In this document: positions 53,460 to 61,596 of the stretch, in pieces | Layout: each line of letters begins with the position of its first letter | How positions within the stretch are numbered: the first letter of the stretch is position 1 | Assembly: GCF_006088715.1 (NCBI RefSeq) | Contig: NZ_CP030771.1 | Coordinates: 7,004,001 to 7,068,000, forward strand | DNA from: Streptomyces sp. YIM 121038 | GTDB taxonomy: Bacteria; Actinomycetota; Actinomycetes; Streptomycetales; Streptomycetaceae | Direction: 5' to 3' | Length of the DNA stretch: 64,000 nt | Notes under the pieces: model-generated | Databases searched by the model: none | The model's input: only the letters and a program-made list of their open reading frames with translations | Told to the model about the DNA's origin: nothing | Made by a program: the position numbers and the translations under genes

Positions 53460-55388
53460 TTGCTGTTCCGCGCGTCCGCGAAGACGGTCGCCGTCATGGC
53501 GCTCGACACGTCGCTCTACCACCACCTCGCCGAGCAGTTCTTTCATGTGCACGGCTACCGGCCAGGCACCTCGGAGGCGCGTTCCTGGGAGCGGAGCCTT
53601 CCGGCGTTGACCGCCGCGCTCAACGACGCGGGGCTGGGCGACGTCGAGGTCATGGTCGAGTACACGCTGCCTCTGAACAGCAAGCGTGCCGATGTTGTGC
53701 TCGCCGGAGTCCATCCGGTGTCGGGCGAGCCGTCCTACGTCGTCGTGGAGCTCAAGCAGTGGAGCCAGGCCGAGCCCGATGAGGACGACCTCGCCCTGTG
53801 TCGCGTCGACGCCTACGCGCATCCGGTGCTCAACCCCATCGAGCAGGTGCGGCGCTACCGCGAGTACCTCGTCGACTTCAACGGCGCGTTGGCCGAGCAC
53901 CCCGGCCGTGTCAGCGGCGTGGCGTTCCTCCACAACGCCACCGAGTTCGGTGTCGGCGCCCTGCGTGCGAGGGAACGGGACGACCACGGCCAGCTGTTCA
54001 CCGCCGAGCGGCGCGGGGAGTTCATCGACTACCTGCGTGCCAGGCTCAGCCCCGATCACTCAGGTGCTCACGCGGCCGATGAACTGCTGGCGGGCAAGAC
54101 CGCCCCGTCGAAGCAGTTGATGGCAGTCGCGGCCCAAGAAGTGCGGGAGCGAGCGGAGTTCGTCCTTCTGGACGAGCAGCAAGTCGCGTACCGACTGGTG
54201 CTCAACGCCGTGCGCAGGGCCAAACGGTCCGACCACAAGGAAGTCGTGATCGTCACCGGTGGGCCCGGCACCGGCAAGAGCGTCATCGCGCTCTCCTTGC
54301 TCGGTGAGCTGTACCGGCAGGGCGTTTCCGCGTTGCACGCCACCGGCTCACAGTCGTTCACCAAGACGATGCGGAAGGTCGCGGGGGCGCGCAAGCGTCA
54401 GGTGCAGGAGCTGTTCAAGTACTTCAACAGCTTCATGGCGACGGAGAAGAACAGCCTCGACGTCCTGCTGTGCGACGAGGCCCACCGCATCCGTGAGACC
54501 TCGGCCAACCGCTACACGCCCGCGGCCCACCGCACCGGCAGGCGGCAGATCGACGAACTCATCGACGCCGCCCGGGTCCCCGTCTTCCTCCTGGACGAGC
54601 ACCAGGTGGTGCGCCCCGGTGAGATGGGCACCGTGGACGAGATCAGGGCGGCCGCGGCGGCGAAGGGGCTGGACTGCCACGTCGTCCCGCTGGAGAGCCA
54701 GTTCCGCTGCGGCGGCAGCGACGCGTACCTGCGGTGGGTGGTACGACTGCTGGGCCTGGAGCCCGGCGGCCCGGTGGAGTGGGAACCCGACGGCCGCATG
54801 AGCCTGCTGGTCGCGGAGAGCCCCGGGGAGATGGAATCGTTCCTCCAGGCCCGCCGTGCCCGGAACTACAGTGCGCGGGTGTCCGCCGGTTACTGCTGGC
54901 GCTGGTCCCCGGAGCCCAAGCCCGGTGAACCGCTGCCCGCCGACGTCGTCATCGGCGACTGGGCCCGGCCCTGGAACCTCCGAGGTGACCGCTCTGTCGC
55001 CGGCGCGCCCCCGGCCGCGCTCTGGGCCACCGACCCCGCGGGTTTCGGACAGGTCGGCTGCGTCTACACGGCTCAGGGGTTCGAGTACGACTGGTCCGGC
55101 GTCATCATCGGCCCCGACCTGCTTTGGCGGGGGGATCGATGGGTGACGGACCGGGCGGCGTCCAAGGACCCGGTCTTCAAGAGGTCCACCCCCGATGCCG
55201 ATGTGGACCGTCTCATCCGTAACACGTACAAGGTGCTGCTGACCCGGGGAATGATCGGCACGATCGTGTACTCGACCGACGCGGAGACGCAGGAGAAGCT
55301 GCGGGAGCTGGCGTGCGCCGGGCTGGCGGACGACTCCGCCGCGGGCGGCCGCTCCGAGGCGCGCGGCACCGCGTCGAGTCGGTCGTGA
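53460..55388 (+). CDS. RecB-like nuclease fused to DUF2075/Schlafen-type helicase, paralogue 1
   Basis: A 642-aa two-domain enzyme. The N-terminal PD-(D/E)XK nuclease (about 15-145) has Glu44 (RSWERS), Asp78 (RADVVLAG), the catalytic E-x-K at 97-99 (VVVELKQW) and the RecB/Cas4 motif Q-xxx-Y at 129-133 (EQVRRYREY). The C-terminal superfamily-1-like helicase has Walker A TGGPGTGKS with Lys273, Walker B LLCDEAHRI with Asp339-Glu340, then VFLLDEHQVVRPGE, SQFRCGGSDAYLRWV and VGCVYTAQGFEYDWSGVIIG. All catalytic residues are intact. The TTG start is chosen because similarity to paralogue 2 continues upstream of the ATG at 53496, and GGGGA sits five bases before it. Likely acts on nucleic acid, possibly in defence; unproven. 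Confidence 0.82.
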   Translation: MLFRASAKTVAVMALDTSLYHHLAEQFFHVHGYRPGTSEARSWERSLPALTAALNDAGLGDVEVMVEYTLPLNSKRADVVLAGVHPVSGEPSYVVVELKQWSQAEPDEDDLALCRVDAYAHPVLNPIEQVRRYREYLVDFNGALAEHPGRVSGVAFLHNATEFGVGALRARERDDHGQLFTAERRGEFIDYLRARLSPDHSGAHAADELLAGKTAPSKQLMAVAAQEVRERAEFVLLDEQQVAYRLVLNAVRRAKRSDHKEVVIVTGGPGTGKSVIALSLLGELYRQGVSALHATGSQSFTKTMRKVAGARKRQVQELFKYFNSFMATEKNSLDVLLCDEAHRIRETSANRYTPAAHRTGRRQIDELIDAARVPVFLLDEHQVVRPGEMGTVDEIRAAAAAKGLDCHVVPLESQFRCGGSDAYLRWVVRLLGLEPGGPVEWEPDGRMSLLVAESPGEMESFLQARRARNYSARVSAGYCWRWSPEPKPGEPLPADVVIGDWARPWNLRGDRSVAGAPPAALWATDPAGFGQVGCVYTAQGFEYDWSGVIIGPDLLWRGDRWVTDRAASKDPVFKRSTPDADVDRLIRNTYKVLLTRGMIGTIVYSTDAETQEKLRELACAGLADDSAAGGRSEARGTASSRS

Positions 55389-55467
55389 ACCTCTGTCCCT
55401 TCGGGGCGTTGAGAGCGTGATCCGGCCACGACGTCCGCCCTTCGGTCCGTGAGTGACAGACGTCGCT

Positions 55468-55495
55468 TTGTGGAGAGCGGCGGTGTTCTTATGAT
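55468..55495 (+). promoter_or_regulatory. promoter of second nuclease-helicase gene
   Basis: TTGTGG (55468-55473) and TATGAT (55490-55495) are 16 bases apart, placing a transcript start a few bases ahead of the structured leader. Paralogue 2 therefore need not depend on read-through from paralogue 1. The first gene has only a weaker TACGCT (53345-53350) at the corresponding place. Confidence 0.5.
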
Positions 55496-55509
55496 CGCCG
55501 ATACCGGTT

Positions 55510-55577
55510 GCGGCCCGACGGGCTTCCCCATGAGGACACGCCCCCACCCGCACGAGTCACTCGTGCCCTGGGGGGAA
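55510..55577 (+). ncRNA. structured leader of second nuclease-helicase gene (copy 2)
   Basis: Starts with the same GCGGCCCGACGGGCTTCC (55510-55527). Outer stem CCCCCA (55541-55546) with TGGGGG (55569-55574). Inner stem CACGAG (55551-55556) with CTCGTG (55560-55565), loop TCA. The outer 3' strand is the ribosome-binding site GGGGGGA, eight bases before the GTG start. It lacks the extra 20-base hairpin of copy 1. Both copies share CCCG between the stems. Confidence 0.7.
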
Positions 55578-55584
55578 CCATCTC

Positions 55585-57705
55585 GTGTCCATGCTCCTGC
55601 TGAAACTGGCGGCGCAGGATCTGCTCGCTCTGGACGTGAGGCGCCGCATGGTGTCGCACCTCGCCGCCAGGTGGCGGCACTTCCGAGGGGCTGACGCCTC
55701 ACTGACGGAGAGTTCCGCGTGGGCGGAGAGTCTGGTCAGCCTCGCGAACGACCTCGTGGCCGCCGGACGCGGCAACGTAGAGATGATCGTCGAGTGCGCC
55801 GCCACGGTCGACGAGGGCGACCGACCAGGTGCTCCCCGGCTCATCGACGTCGTTCTCGTAGGGCAGCATCCGCGGGAACACCGACTGTCCGTGCAGCTCG
55901 TCGAGTTGAAGCGGTGGTCCCTGGTGACCCGGGTGGAGCGGGCCACCGCGGAGGTGGTGCACGTTCCGGGGATGGGCACGAAGAAGCACCCCGCCCTGCA
56001 ACTGCGTGAGTACTACGAGGCTTTCACCAGCGAAAGGGGCCCGTTCAGCGGGCTCGCGTTCGAATGCGGGGGCTTCGCCTATCTGCACAACGCCACGGAC
56101 GACTCCGTACGGCCACTGATCGACATCGACGCGCCGACCGGCCCCTACGCTCGCGTGTACACGAACGACGGGCGCGAGCGGCTCCTGGCCTCGCTCCGTG
56201 AGAGCTTCACCGAAGAGGGCAGCGCCTCGGCCGCGGAGCTTCTCCTGCAGAGGATGGGGCTGCGCAACACGCCGTTGCTCGATGCCATGATCCGGTCACG
56301 CGGTGACGACAGCGTCTTCACGCTGAGGGGGCGGCAGCGGGAGGCCGCCGATCAGATCCTGGACACGGCGTGCAAGGTGCTTCCCGACCCTGAGCGCCCC
56401 GCTCTCGTACCCGATGGGAGGCGCGTGGTCTTCCTGGTGACCGGTGGGGCCGGAACCGGCAAGAGCGCGATCGGACTCCAGGTCAAGGCGGAGCTGGAGG
56501 CTCAGGGCCGGTCGGTCAAGTACGCCAGCGGCAGCCGGGCGTTCAACGGGGCGATCCAGGAGCACGTGGGCTACGGGGACCGGGCGTTCAGGGAGACGTT
56601 CACCTACTTCCACAGCTTCGTGACGCCCCCGGAACCGCCGCTGGACGTGCTGATCTGCGATGAGGCGCACCGTCTTCGCGACCGCTCGACCAGCCGCTTC
56701 TGGAGGCCCGAACAGCAGGGCACACGGCCGCAGGTGGACGAACTCCTCGACGCGTCCCGGCTGACCGTCTTCTTCCTGGACGAGGACCAGACCGTACGGC
56801 CGAACGAGGTCGGCACGGCCGACCTGATCGAGGAGGCGGCACGGCGGCACGACGCCCGGCTCGTGCGGTACGGGCTTCGGGAGCAATTCCGGTGCGGCGG
56901 CAGCGACGCCTACATCGGCTGGGTGCGCGCCGTGCTCGGGGTCACGGACGAGCCGCCGGAGCAGTGGACACCGGACGGGCTCATGCACGTCGAGGTGGCG
57001 GAGACCCCCGAGGAACTCGAGCACGTCATTCGTGCCGAAGCGCGGGCGGGCGCTTCCGCCCGTATGGTCGCCGGCTACTGCTGGCCCTGGACGAAGCCGC
57101 TCGGCGAGGAGAAGCGGCTGGAGGCCGACGTGCGCATCGGCGACTGGCACCGGCCGTGGAACGCGGACAGCGACAGCTTCTGCGCGGACGGCGCGCCGCC
57201 GTCGAAGATCTGGTCCGTGCACGAGAACGGCATCGGCCAGATCGGCTGCGTGTACACGGCGCAGGGGCTGGAGTGGGACTGGTGCGGCGTGATCATGGGC
57301 GACGACATGGTGTGGCGGGACGGCCGGTGGCTGTTCCGTCGGGGCAAGGCGTGTGAGGGCCCGCAGCCGAAGGTCAAACGCGTCGACGCACCCGGTTCGT
57401 TCGACCCGAAGGTAAGGGCCTCGAGCGTCGACGACGACGAGTTCGCCCGGCTGGTCCGCCACGCCTATCACGTGCTGATGACCCGGGCGAGCCGTGCGAC
57501 GGTGCTGTATTCCACGGACGAGGAGACACGTGCTTACCTGAAGGAACGTGTCGGCCGGGTCGAGTTCCACGGGCTGCGCCCCACCTGGGAGAACCTGCCG
57601 CAGGAGGCACGGATACCGCATCAGCCCCGGCCGCGAAGAGGCAGGCGGCCCCGCAGGAACCGCAATGCGTCGGGGGCGCAAGGAACTGAGACGCGGCTGT
57701 TCTGA
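55585..57705 (+). CDS. RecB-like nuclease fused to DUF2075/Schlafen-type helicase, paralogue 2
   Basis: A 706-aa paralogue of the upstream protein. Nuclease domain: Glu48 (AWAESL), Asp88 (LIDVVLVG), E-x-K at 107-109 (VELKRW), Q-xxx-Y at 139-143 (LQLREYYEAF). Helicase: Walker A TGGAGTGKS with Lys293, Walker B LICDEAHRL with Asp359-Glu360, VFFLDEDQTVRPNE, REQFRCGGSDAYIGWV, IGCVYTAQGLEWDWCGVIMG, and HVLMTRASRATVLYSTD. It has a basic RPRRGRRPRR tail that paralogue 1 lacks. GTG start (ATG two codons later) just after the structured leader. The two proteins have diverged broadly but keep every catalytic motif, suggesting two working subunits or two specificities. Confidence 0.82.
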   Translation: MSMLLLKLAAQDLLALDVRRRMVSHLAARWRHFRGADASLTESSAWAESLVSLANDLVAAGRGNVEMIVECAATVDEGDRPGAPRLIDVVLVGQHPREHRLSVQLVELKRWSLVTRVERATAEVVHVPGMGTKKHPALQLREYYEAFTSERGPFSGLAFECGGFAYLHNATDDSVRPLIDIDAPTGPYARVYTNDGRERLLASLRESFTEEGSASAAELLLQRMGLRNTPLLDAMIRSRGDDSVFTLRGRQREAADQILDTACKVLPDPERPALVPDGRRVVFLVTGGAGTGKSAIGLQVKAELEAQGRSVKYASGSRAFNGAIQEHVGYGDRAFRETFTYFHSFVTPPEPPLDVLICDEAHRLRDRSTSRFWRPEQQGTRPQVDELLDASRLTVFFLDEDQTVRPNEVGTADLIEEAARRHDARLVRYGLREQFRCGGSDAYIGWVRAVLGVTDEPPEQWTPDGLMHVEVAETPEELEHVIRAEARAGASARMVAGYCWPWTKPLGEEKRLEADVRIGDWHRPWNADSDSFCADGAPPSKIWSVHENGIGQIGCVYTAQGLEWDWCGVIMGDDMVWRDGRWLFRRGKACEGPQPKVKRVDAPGSFDPKVRASSVDDDEFARLVRHAYHVLMTRASRATVLYSTDEETRAYLKERVGRVEFHGLRPTWENLPQEARIPHQPRPRRGRRPRRNRNASGAQGTETRLF

Positions 57706-57730
57706 TCAGTGCCGGTCGCGGCGACGTGGA

Positions 57731-57755
57731 GTGGCGGGCTCTCCGGGCCCGCCAC
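57731..57755. terminator. hairpin between nuclease-helicase 2 and small membrane protein
   Basis: GTGGCGGGC / GCCCGCCAC, nine base pairs with a seven-base loop, between convergent genes. Confidence 0.7.
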
Positions 57756-57764
57756 CTGCCTGGG

Positions 57765-57893
57765 TCAGAAGACCAGGCGCGCTGCCGCGATCAGGCACGC
57801 CACCATGAGATTGGTGACGACACCTACGGCGACGTCGGCCAGGATCTCGCGAAGCCGGTGACGACGTGCAGGCTTGTACTCAACGGGGTTCAT
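57765..57893 (-). CDS. 42-aa membrane protein, DUF6408-like
   Basis: MNPVEYKPARRHRLREILAD followed by a single transmembrane helix (VAVGVVTNLMVACLIAAARLVF). The NPVEYKPARR start and short length match, from memory, small Streptomyces proteins annotated DUF6408. GAGGAG lies about ten bases before the ATG. Function unknown. It converges on the nuclease-helicase pair. Confidence 0.65.
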   Translation of the reverse strand: MNPVEYKPARRHRLREILADVAVGVVTNLMVACLIAAARLVF

Positions 57894-58101
57894 GCGGCAA
57901 CCACTCCTCGGTATGAGCTGGGAATGGCAGGGATCGCCCTACCGGGCATCCGCACTCACACCACGTGAGACACATGGTGGAAACCACTCGACAGCCGACC
58001 GAGTAGAGGCACCTGAACACCGCCGTCGTACCCTCCGGGAAGGTGCGCAGCGTCAACAACAGTAGTACACGCCCGAGTTGGCAGAAGGTCGCGGGGCATC
58101 C

Positions 58102-58767
58102 TCAGGCCCCCGCCCCCGCGTCCCCCCGCAAATGCGCCAGTACCGCCAGCACCCTGCGGTTGCCCTCCGTCGGGTCCAGGGAGAGCTTCGTGAAGATGTT
58201 GCTGGCGTGTTTGACGACTGAGGCCTCGGTGACCGTGAGGCGGTGGGCGATGGTCTGGTTGTTGAGGCCCTGGGCCATCAGGGAGAGCACTTCTCGTTCG
58301 CGGGGGGTGAGGCGGGTCAGGGGTTCGGTGCGGCGGGAGAGGAGGACGCGGACGACCTCGGGGTCGATGACCGTTTCGCCCGCGGCGACCCGGCGCAGGG
58401 TGGTGAGGAAGTCCGCGACCTCGCCCACCCGGTCCTTGAGGAGGTAGCCGAGGCCCGTCAGGCCCGCGCCGTCGCCGGTCAGGAGCTGGGTGGCGTACGC
58501 CGTGGCGACGTACTGGGAGAGGACCAGGACGGGGAGGCGGCCGTGGCGGGCGCGGAGGTCGAGGGCCGCCTTGAGGCCTTCGTCGCGGAAGTCGGGGGGC
58601 ATGCGGACGTCGGTGATGACGACGTCCGGGCGCTCGGTCTCGACCGCGCGGGTCAGGGACGGGGCGTCGCCCACCGCCGCGACCACCTCGTGGCCGCCGC
58701 GCGTGAGCAGTTCCACGAGTCCGGCGCGCAGCAGTACGGCGTCCTCGGCGAGGACTACGCGGAGCAC
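58102..58767 (-). CDS. NarL/LuxR-type response regulator
   Basis: A 221-aa regulator. Receiver: VVLAEDAVLLRAGLVELL, phospho-acceptor Asp53 in VVITDVRMPP, Lys in YLLKDRVG. C-terminal LuxR helix-turn-helix: LTPREREVLSLMAQGLNNQT then VTEASVVKHASNIFTKLSL. GTG start overlaps the kinase gene by 13 bases, so the pair is co-translated. Target genes unknown. Confidence 0.93.
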   Translation of the reverse strand: MLRVVLAEDAVLLRAGLVELLTRGGHEVVAAVGDAPSLTRAVETERPDVVITDVRMPPDFRDEGLKAALDLRARHGRLPVLVLSQYVATAYATQLLTGDGAGLTGLGYLLKDRVGEVADFLTTLRRVAAGETVIDPEVVRVLLSRRTEPLTRLTPREREVLSLMAQGLNNQTIAHRLTVTEASVVKHASNIFTKLSLDPTEGNRRVLAVLAHLRGDAGAGA

Positions 58768-60125
58768 GGTACCTCCACTGTCAGTCGGGTCGGTCCGCCG
58801 GCGGGGCTGGACACCGTGAGGCGTCCGCGCAGGATCGCGAGGCGGTCGGCCAGGCCCGTCAGGCCCGTGCCGCCGGCGGGGTCCGCGCCGCCGCGGCCGT
58901 CGTCGGTGATCGTCAGCGTGAGGCGTTCCTTGCGCAGGCCGCCCCGCACCTGCACTTCCGTGGCTCCGCTGTGCTTCGCCGCGTTCGTGAGCGCTTCCGT
59001 GATGGTGAAGTACGCCGTCGTCTCCACGGCCTCGGGCAGGCGGTGCGGCAGGTCGATGTCGATCCTCACGGGTATCGGGTGCCGCAGCGCGACCTCCGTG
59101 ACCGCCGCGGCCAGGCCGTGGTCCGTGAGCACCTGCGGGTGGATGCCCCGCACCAGGTCACGCAGCTGGTCCAGGGCACGGCGCGCCTCGCCCCTGCCGC
59201 GCGCGAGGAGGGCGGCCGCCCCCGGCCTTGCGTCGCCCAGCTCCATCTCGGCGAGGCCGAGCGTCATGGTGAGGGCGACGAGCTGCTGTTGCGCGCCGTC
59301 GTGCAGGTCCCGTTCGATACGGCGGCGCTCCGCTTCGAAGGCGTCCACCAGGCGGGCCCGGGAGCGGGTGAGTTCGACGACGTGCCGGGTGAGTGGTTCC
59401 TCGCGAGGGGCCAGGAGGAAGTGCGCCGTGCGTACCTGGACGCCCGCGAGGAGTCCCGCCGCGTACGCGGTCAGGGCCAGGAACAGCAGTCCCGCGGCGG
59501 TGAACGGCAGGCCCGCCAGCGGGTGCGGGACCGCCTGCCCCGGGATGATCATCACCGTGTCCGGCGCCAGCGCCCAGACGATGACCGGGCACGTGACCAG
59601 GACGAGCGCGAAGAGCAGCAGCAGGGACACGCCGAGGCCCGCGGCCGAGAAGACCAGGGCCAGCAGCCATGCGTAGCCGAGCTCGCGCCACGTCGCCCGC
59701 TCCCCGCACCGCGTCCGCAGCCGTGTGCGGAGCCCGGCGCCCTTGAGGGGGCGGTGCGGGTCGCGCAGCGGCGTCGGTTCGACCAGCCCGAGACGGCGGC
59801 GTTCGAGGCGTCCCAGGGGGACGCCGGACAGCGCGGCCGCCGTCAGGAGGGCCAGGCCGATCCCCACGGCGGACGTCAGCAGCCCTCCGGCCACGAGCAC
59901 CAGCATGACGGCCAGCACCACGAGCCCCAGCGGCACGCCCCCGCACACGTACGCCCAGCACCGCAGCGGCCAGGAGGAGAGGAGGAAGCGGTGGGGTGGT
60001 CGGTGGCGCATCACCGTCCATACGGTGACCGGTACCGGTGCCGGTGCCGGTGCCGCTGCCGCTGTCGGTGCCAGTGCCGGTGCGGACTCCTCGGCCGCCC
60101 GGCCGTCCTGCGGGTGCCCCGGCAT
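58755..60125 (-). CDS. NarL-type sensor histidine kinase
   Basis: A 456-aa kinase with about six N-terminal transmembrane helices (LGLVVLAVMLVLVAGGLL, VGIGLALLTAAAL, AWLLALVFSAAGLGVSLLLLF, FTAAGLLFLALTAYAAGLLA). A DUF4396-free linker leads to HisKA_3 with ERRRIERDLHDGAQQQLVAL (phospho-His in DLHDG), and HATPase EALTNAAKHSGA, DDGRGG, GTGLTGLADRL. The N-terminal 38 residues contain an Ala/Pro run encoded by 6-bp repeats. ATG at 60125 with GGGAGGG upstream; ATG at 60011 would skip the repeat. Confidence 0.92.
   Translation of the reverse strand: MPGHPQDGRAAEESAPALAPTAAAAPAPAPVPVTVWTVMRHRPPHRFLLSSWPLRCWAYVCGGVPLGLVVLAVMLVLVAGGLLTSAVGIGLALLTAAALSGVPLGRLERRRLGLVEPTPLRDPHRPLKGAGLRTRLRTRCGERATWRELGYAWLLALVFSAAGLGVSLLLLFALVLVTCPVIVWALAPDTVMIIPGQAVPHPLAGLPFTAAGLLFLALTAYAAGLLAGVQVRTAHFLLAPREEPLTRHVVELTRSRARLVDAFEAERRRIERDLHDGAQQQLVALTMTLGLAEMELGDARPGAAALLARGRGEARRALDQLRDLVRGIHPQVLTDHGLAAAVTEVALRHPIPVRIDIDLPHRLPEAVETTAYFTITEALTNAAKHSGATEVQVRGGLRKERLTLTITDDGRGGADPAGGTGLTGLADRLAILRGRLTVSSPAGGPTRLTVEVPCSA
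60027..60085. repeat. 6-bp tandem repeat in kinase N-terminus
   Basis: GGTGCC-type hexamers (about nine, some degenerate) encode the Ala/Pro run near the kinase start. Likely a length-variable tract. Confidence 0.75.
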
Positions 60126-60155
60126 CGGTGCCCTCCCGCCGAATGTCGCCTTCCG

Positions 60156-60174
60156 CGATCACGCCTCGTGATCG
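60156..60174. promoter_or_regulatory. 8-3-8 palindrome upstream of kinase gene
   Basis: CGATCACG-CCT-CGTGATCG is a perfect inverted repeat 31 bases upstream of the kinase start. It could be the operator of the two-component operon, or a weak terminator for the preceding minus-strand gene. Confidence 0.5.
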
Positions 60175-60259
60175 TGAAAAGCCTAGTGGGGCGTCGGGCG
60201 GCCCGGGGAGTGGGCCTTCCGGTGTGCTCAGGGGTGGGTTTTCCCTACCCCCACCACCC

Positions 60260-61576
60260 TCACGCCCGGCGCGTGCCCGCGCCCCGTACCCGTATCCGTA
60301 CGTCCCCGCGCCTGCCGCCCACCGCGAGCCGCGGCCACACCACGAGGAGCACCGGCAGCGCCAGGTAGCCGAACCGGCCCGCCGGTGCCAGCAGGAACGC
60401 CGTGCACAGGCCCGCCGCGAGGCGGTCGGCCGCGGCCACGACGGTGGCGGGCGGGCGCAGGACGAGCGTCGCCGCGACCGCGGCTCCGCCGCACAGGAGC
60501 AGTGCCACCGCCGCGTACCAGCCGAGCGGGCCGAGGTCGGCGAGCAGCCGGCCGGGCAGGGGGCTCGCCGCGGGGGTGGGGACGTCGCCGCGCCCGGCGG
60601 GGAAGGCGAGGACCTGGCGGACCAGGGGGCCGGGCGCGAGCAGCGCGCTCGGCAGGGCGACGGCCACCGCCCCGGCGACCGCCGTGCCCGCGCAGCGCAG
60701 CGCCGCCCGGGCTCCCGTCACGTTGCCGAGCAGCGCCGCGGCGACCGCCACCGCGGGCCACGCCGTCCACTTGAGCGCGCACGCGGCGGCGAGGGCGAGG
60801 CCCGCCGCCACCGGCCTGTCGCGCGCGGCGAGCGCGAGCCCGAGGCAGCACAGGCCCGCGAGCGGGAGGTCCACGCCGCTCACGCTCAGCGGCAGGGCGA
60901 CGACGGGCGAAGCGAGGAGAGCCGCCAGGCCGGTGCGGTACGTGCCCTGCGAGGCCGGGCGGCGCGGGCCCGTCCGCAGGCACGTCACCCCTGCCCTCAG
61001 GCACACCAGGAACACCCCCGCGCACCACAGCCGCGCGTCCCCGAGGACCCGCAGCGGCAGCGTGGCGTCGCCGCACAGGGCCCGGGGCAGCCCGAACAGC
61101 GCCATCCCGGGCAGGTAGGGGGTGTACTCGCCGACGTTCTGGGGGTCCGTCAGATACGGGCTCGCCTGCTGGACGAGGAGGACGCCCGAGCGCTCGATCA
61201 CCCCGACCTCGCTCTGTCCGCGCCCGGTGAGCAGGAACGACGTCAGCGGTACGACGACGGCGCCCGCGACCGCGGACCCCAGCGACAGGGCGCGGGCCCG
61301 GGGCCGGGGCAGCCACCACGCGGCGAGCGCGGCTCCGGCGTACCCGGCCGCCGCGGAGAACCCCCAGGCGCGGTGCGTCGCCAGCGTGGAGAGGAGGGGG
61401 AACGCCAGGGCCCACGCGGCGGCGGCCAGCCAGCCCGCGACCCAGACGGCTCGGCGGGGCAGGGCGCCCGGCCACGTACGCGTACGTGGCCTCTCGGCGC
61501 GTGGCGGGGGAGTCGGGGTCGTCGGCTTGTCGATCAGCACCCGTCCATTGCAGCCGCGCGGTACGGGTGCGGTCAT
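60260..61576 (-). CDS. polytopic membrane protein, GT87-like (DUF2029) glycosyltransferase family
   Basis: A 438-aa protein with roughly ten hydrophobic helices. After the first helix comes a loop with VIERSGVLLVQQASPYLTDP and EYTPYLPGMALFG, the pattern (acidic residue, S/D-PY, Y-P-P/L) seen in GT-C polyprenol-dependent mannosyltransferases of family GT87. Later AALKWTAWP-type sequence (ACALKWTAWPAVAVAAALLG) is also typical of that family. Probably transfers a sugar from a lipid donor at the membrane; acceptor unknown. ATG at 61576 chosen; no good ribosome-binding site. An alternative annotation is simply integral membrane protein. Confidence 0.65.
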   Translation of the reverse strand: MTAPVPRGCNGRVLIDKPTTPTPPPRAERPRTRTWPGALPRRAVWVAGWLAAAAWALAFPLLSTLATHRAWGFSAAAGYAGAALAAWWLPRPRARALSLGSAVAGAVVVPLTSFLLTGRGQSEVGVIERSGVLLVQQASPYLTDPQNVGEYTPYLPGMALFGLPRALCGDATLPLRVLGDARLWCAGVFLVCLRAGVTCLRTGPRRPASQGTYRTGLAALLASPVVALPLSVSGVDLPLAGLCCLGLALAARDRPVAAGLALAAACALKWTAWPAVAVAAALLGNVTGARAALRCAGTAVAGAVAVALPSALLAPGPLVRQVLAFPAGRGDVPTPAASPLPGRLLADLGPLGWYAAVALLLCGGAAVAATLVLRPPATVVAAADRLAAGLCTAFLLAPAGRFGYLALPVLLVVWPRLAVGGRRGDVRIRVRGAGTRRA

Positions 61577-61596
61577 GACAGGCAGATCGAGTCTTT

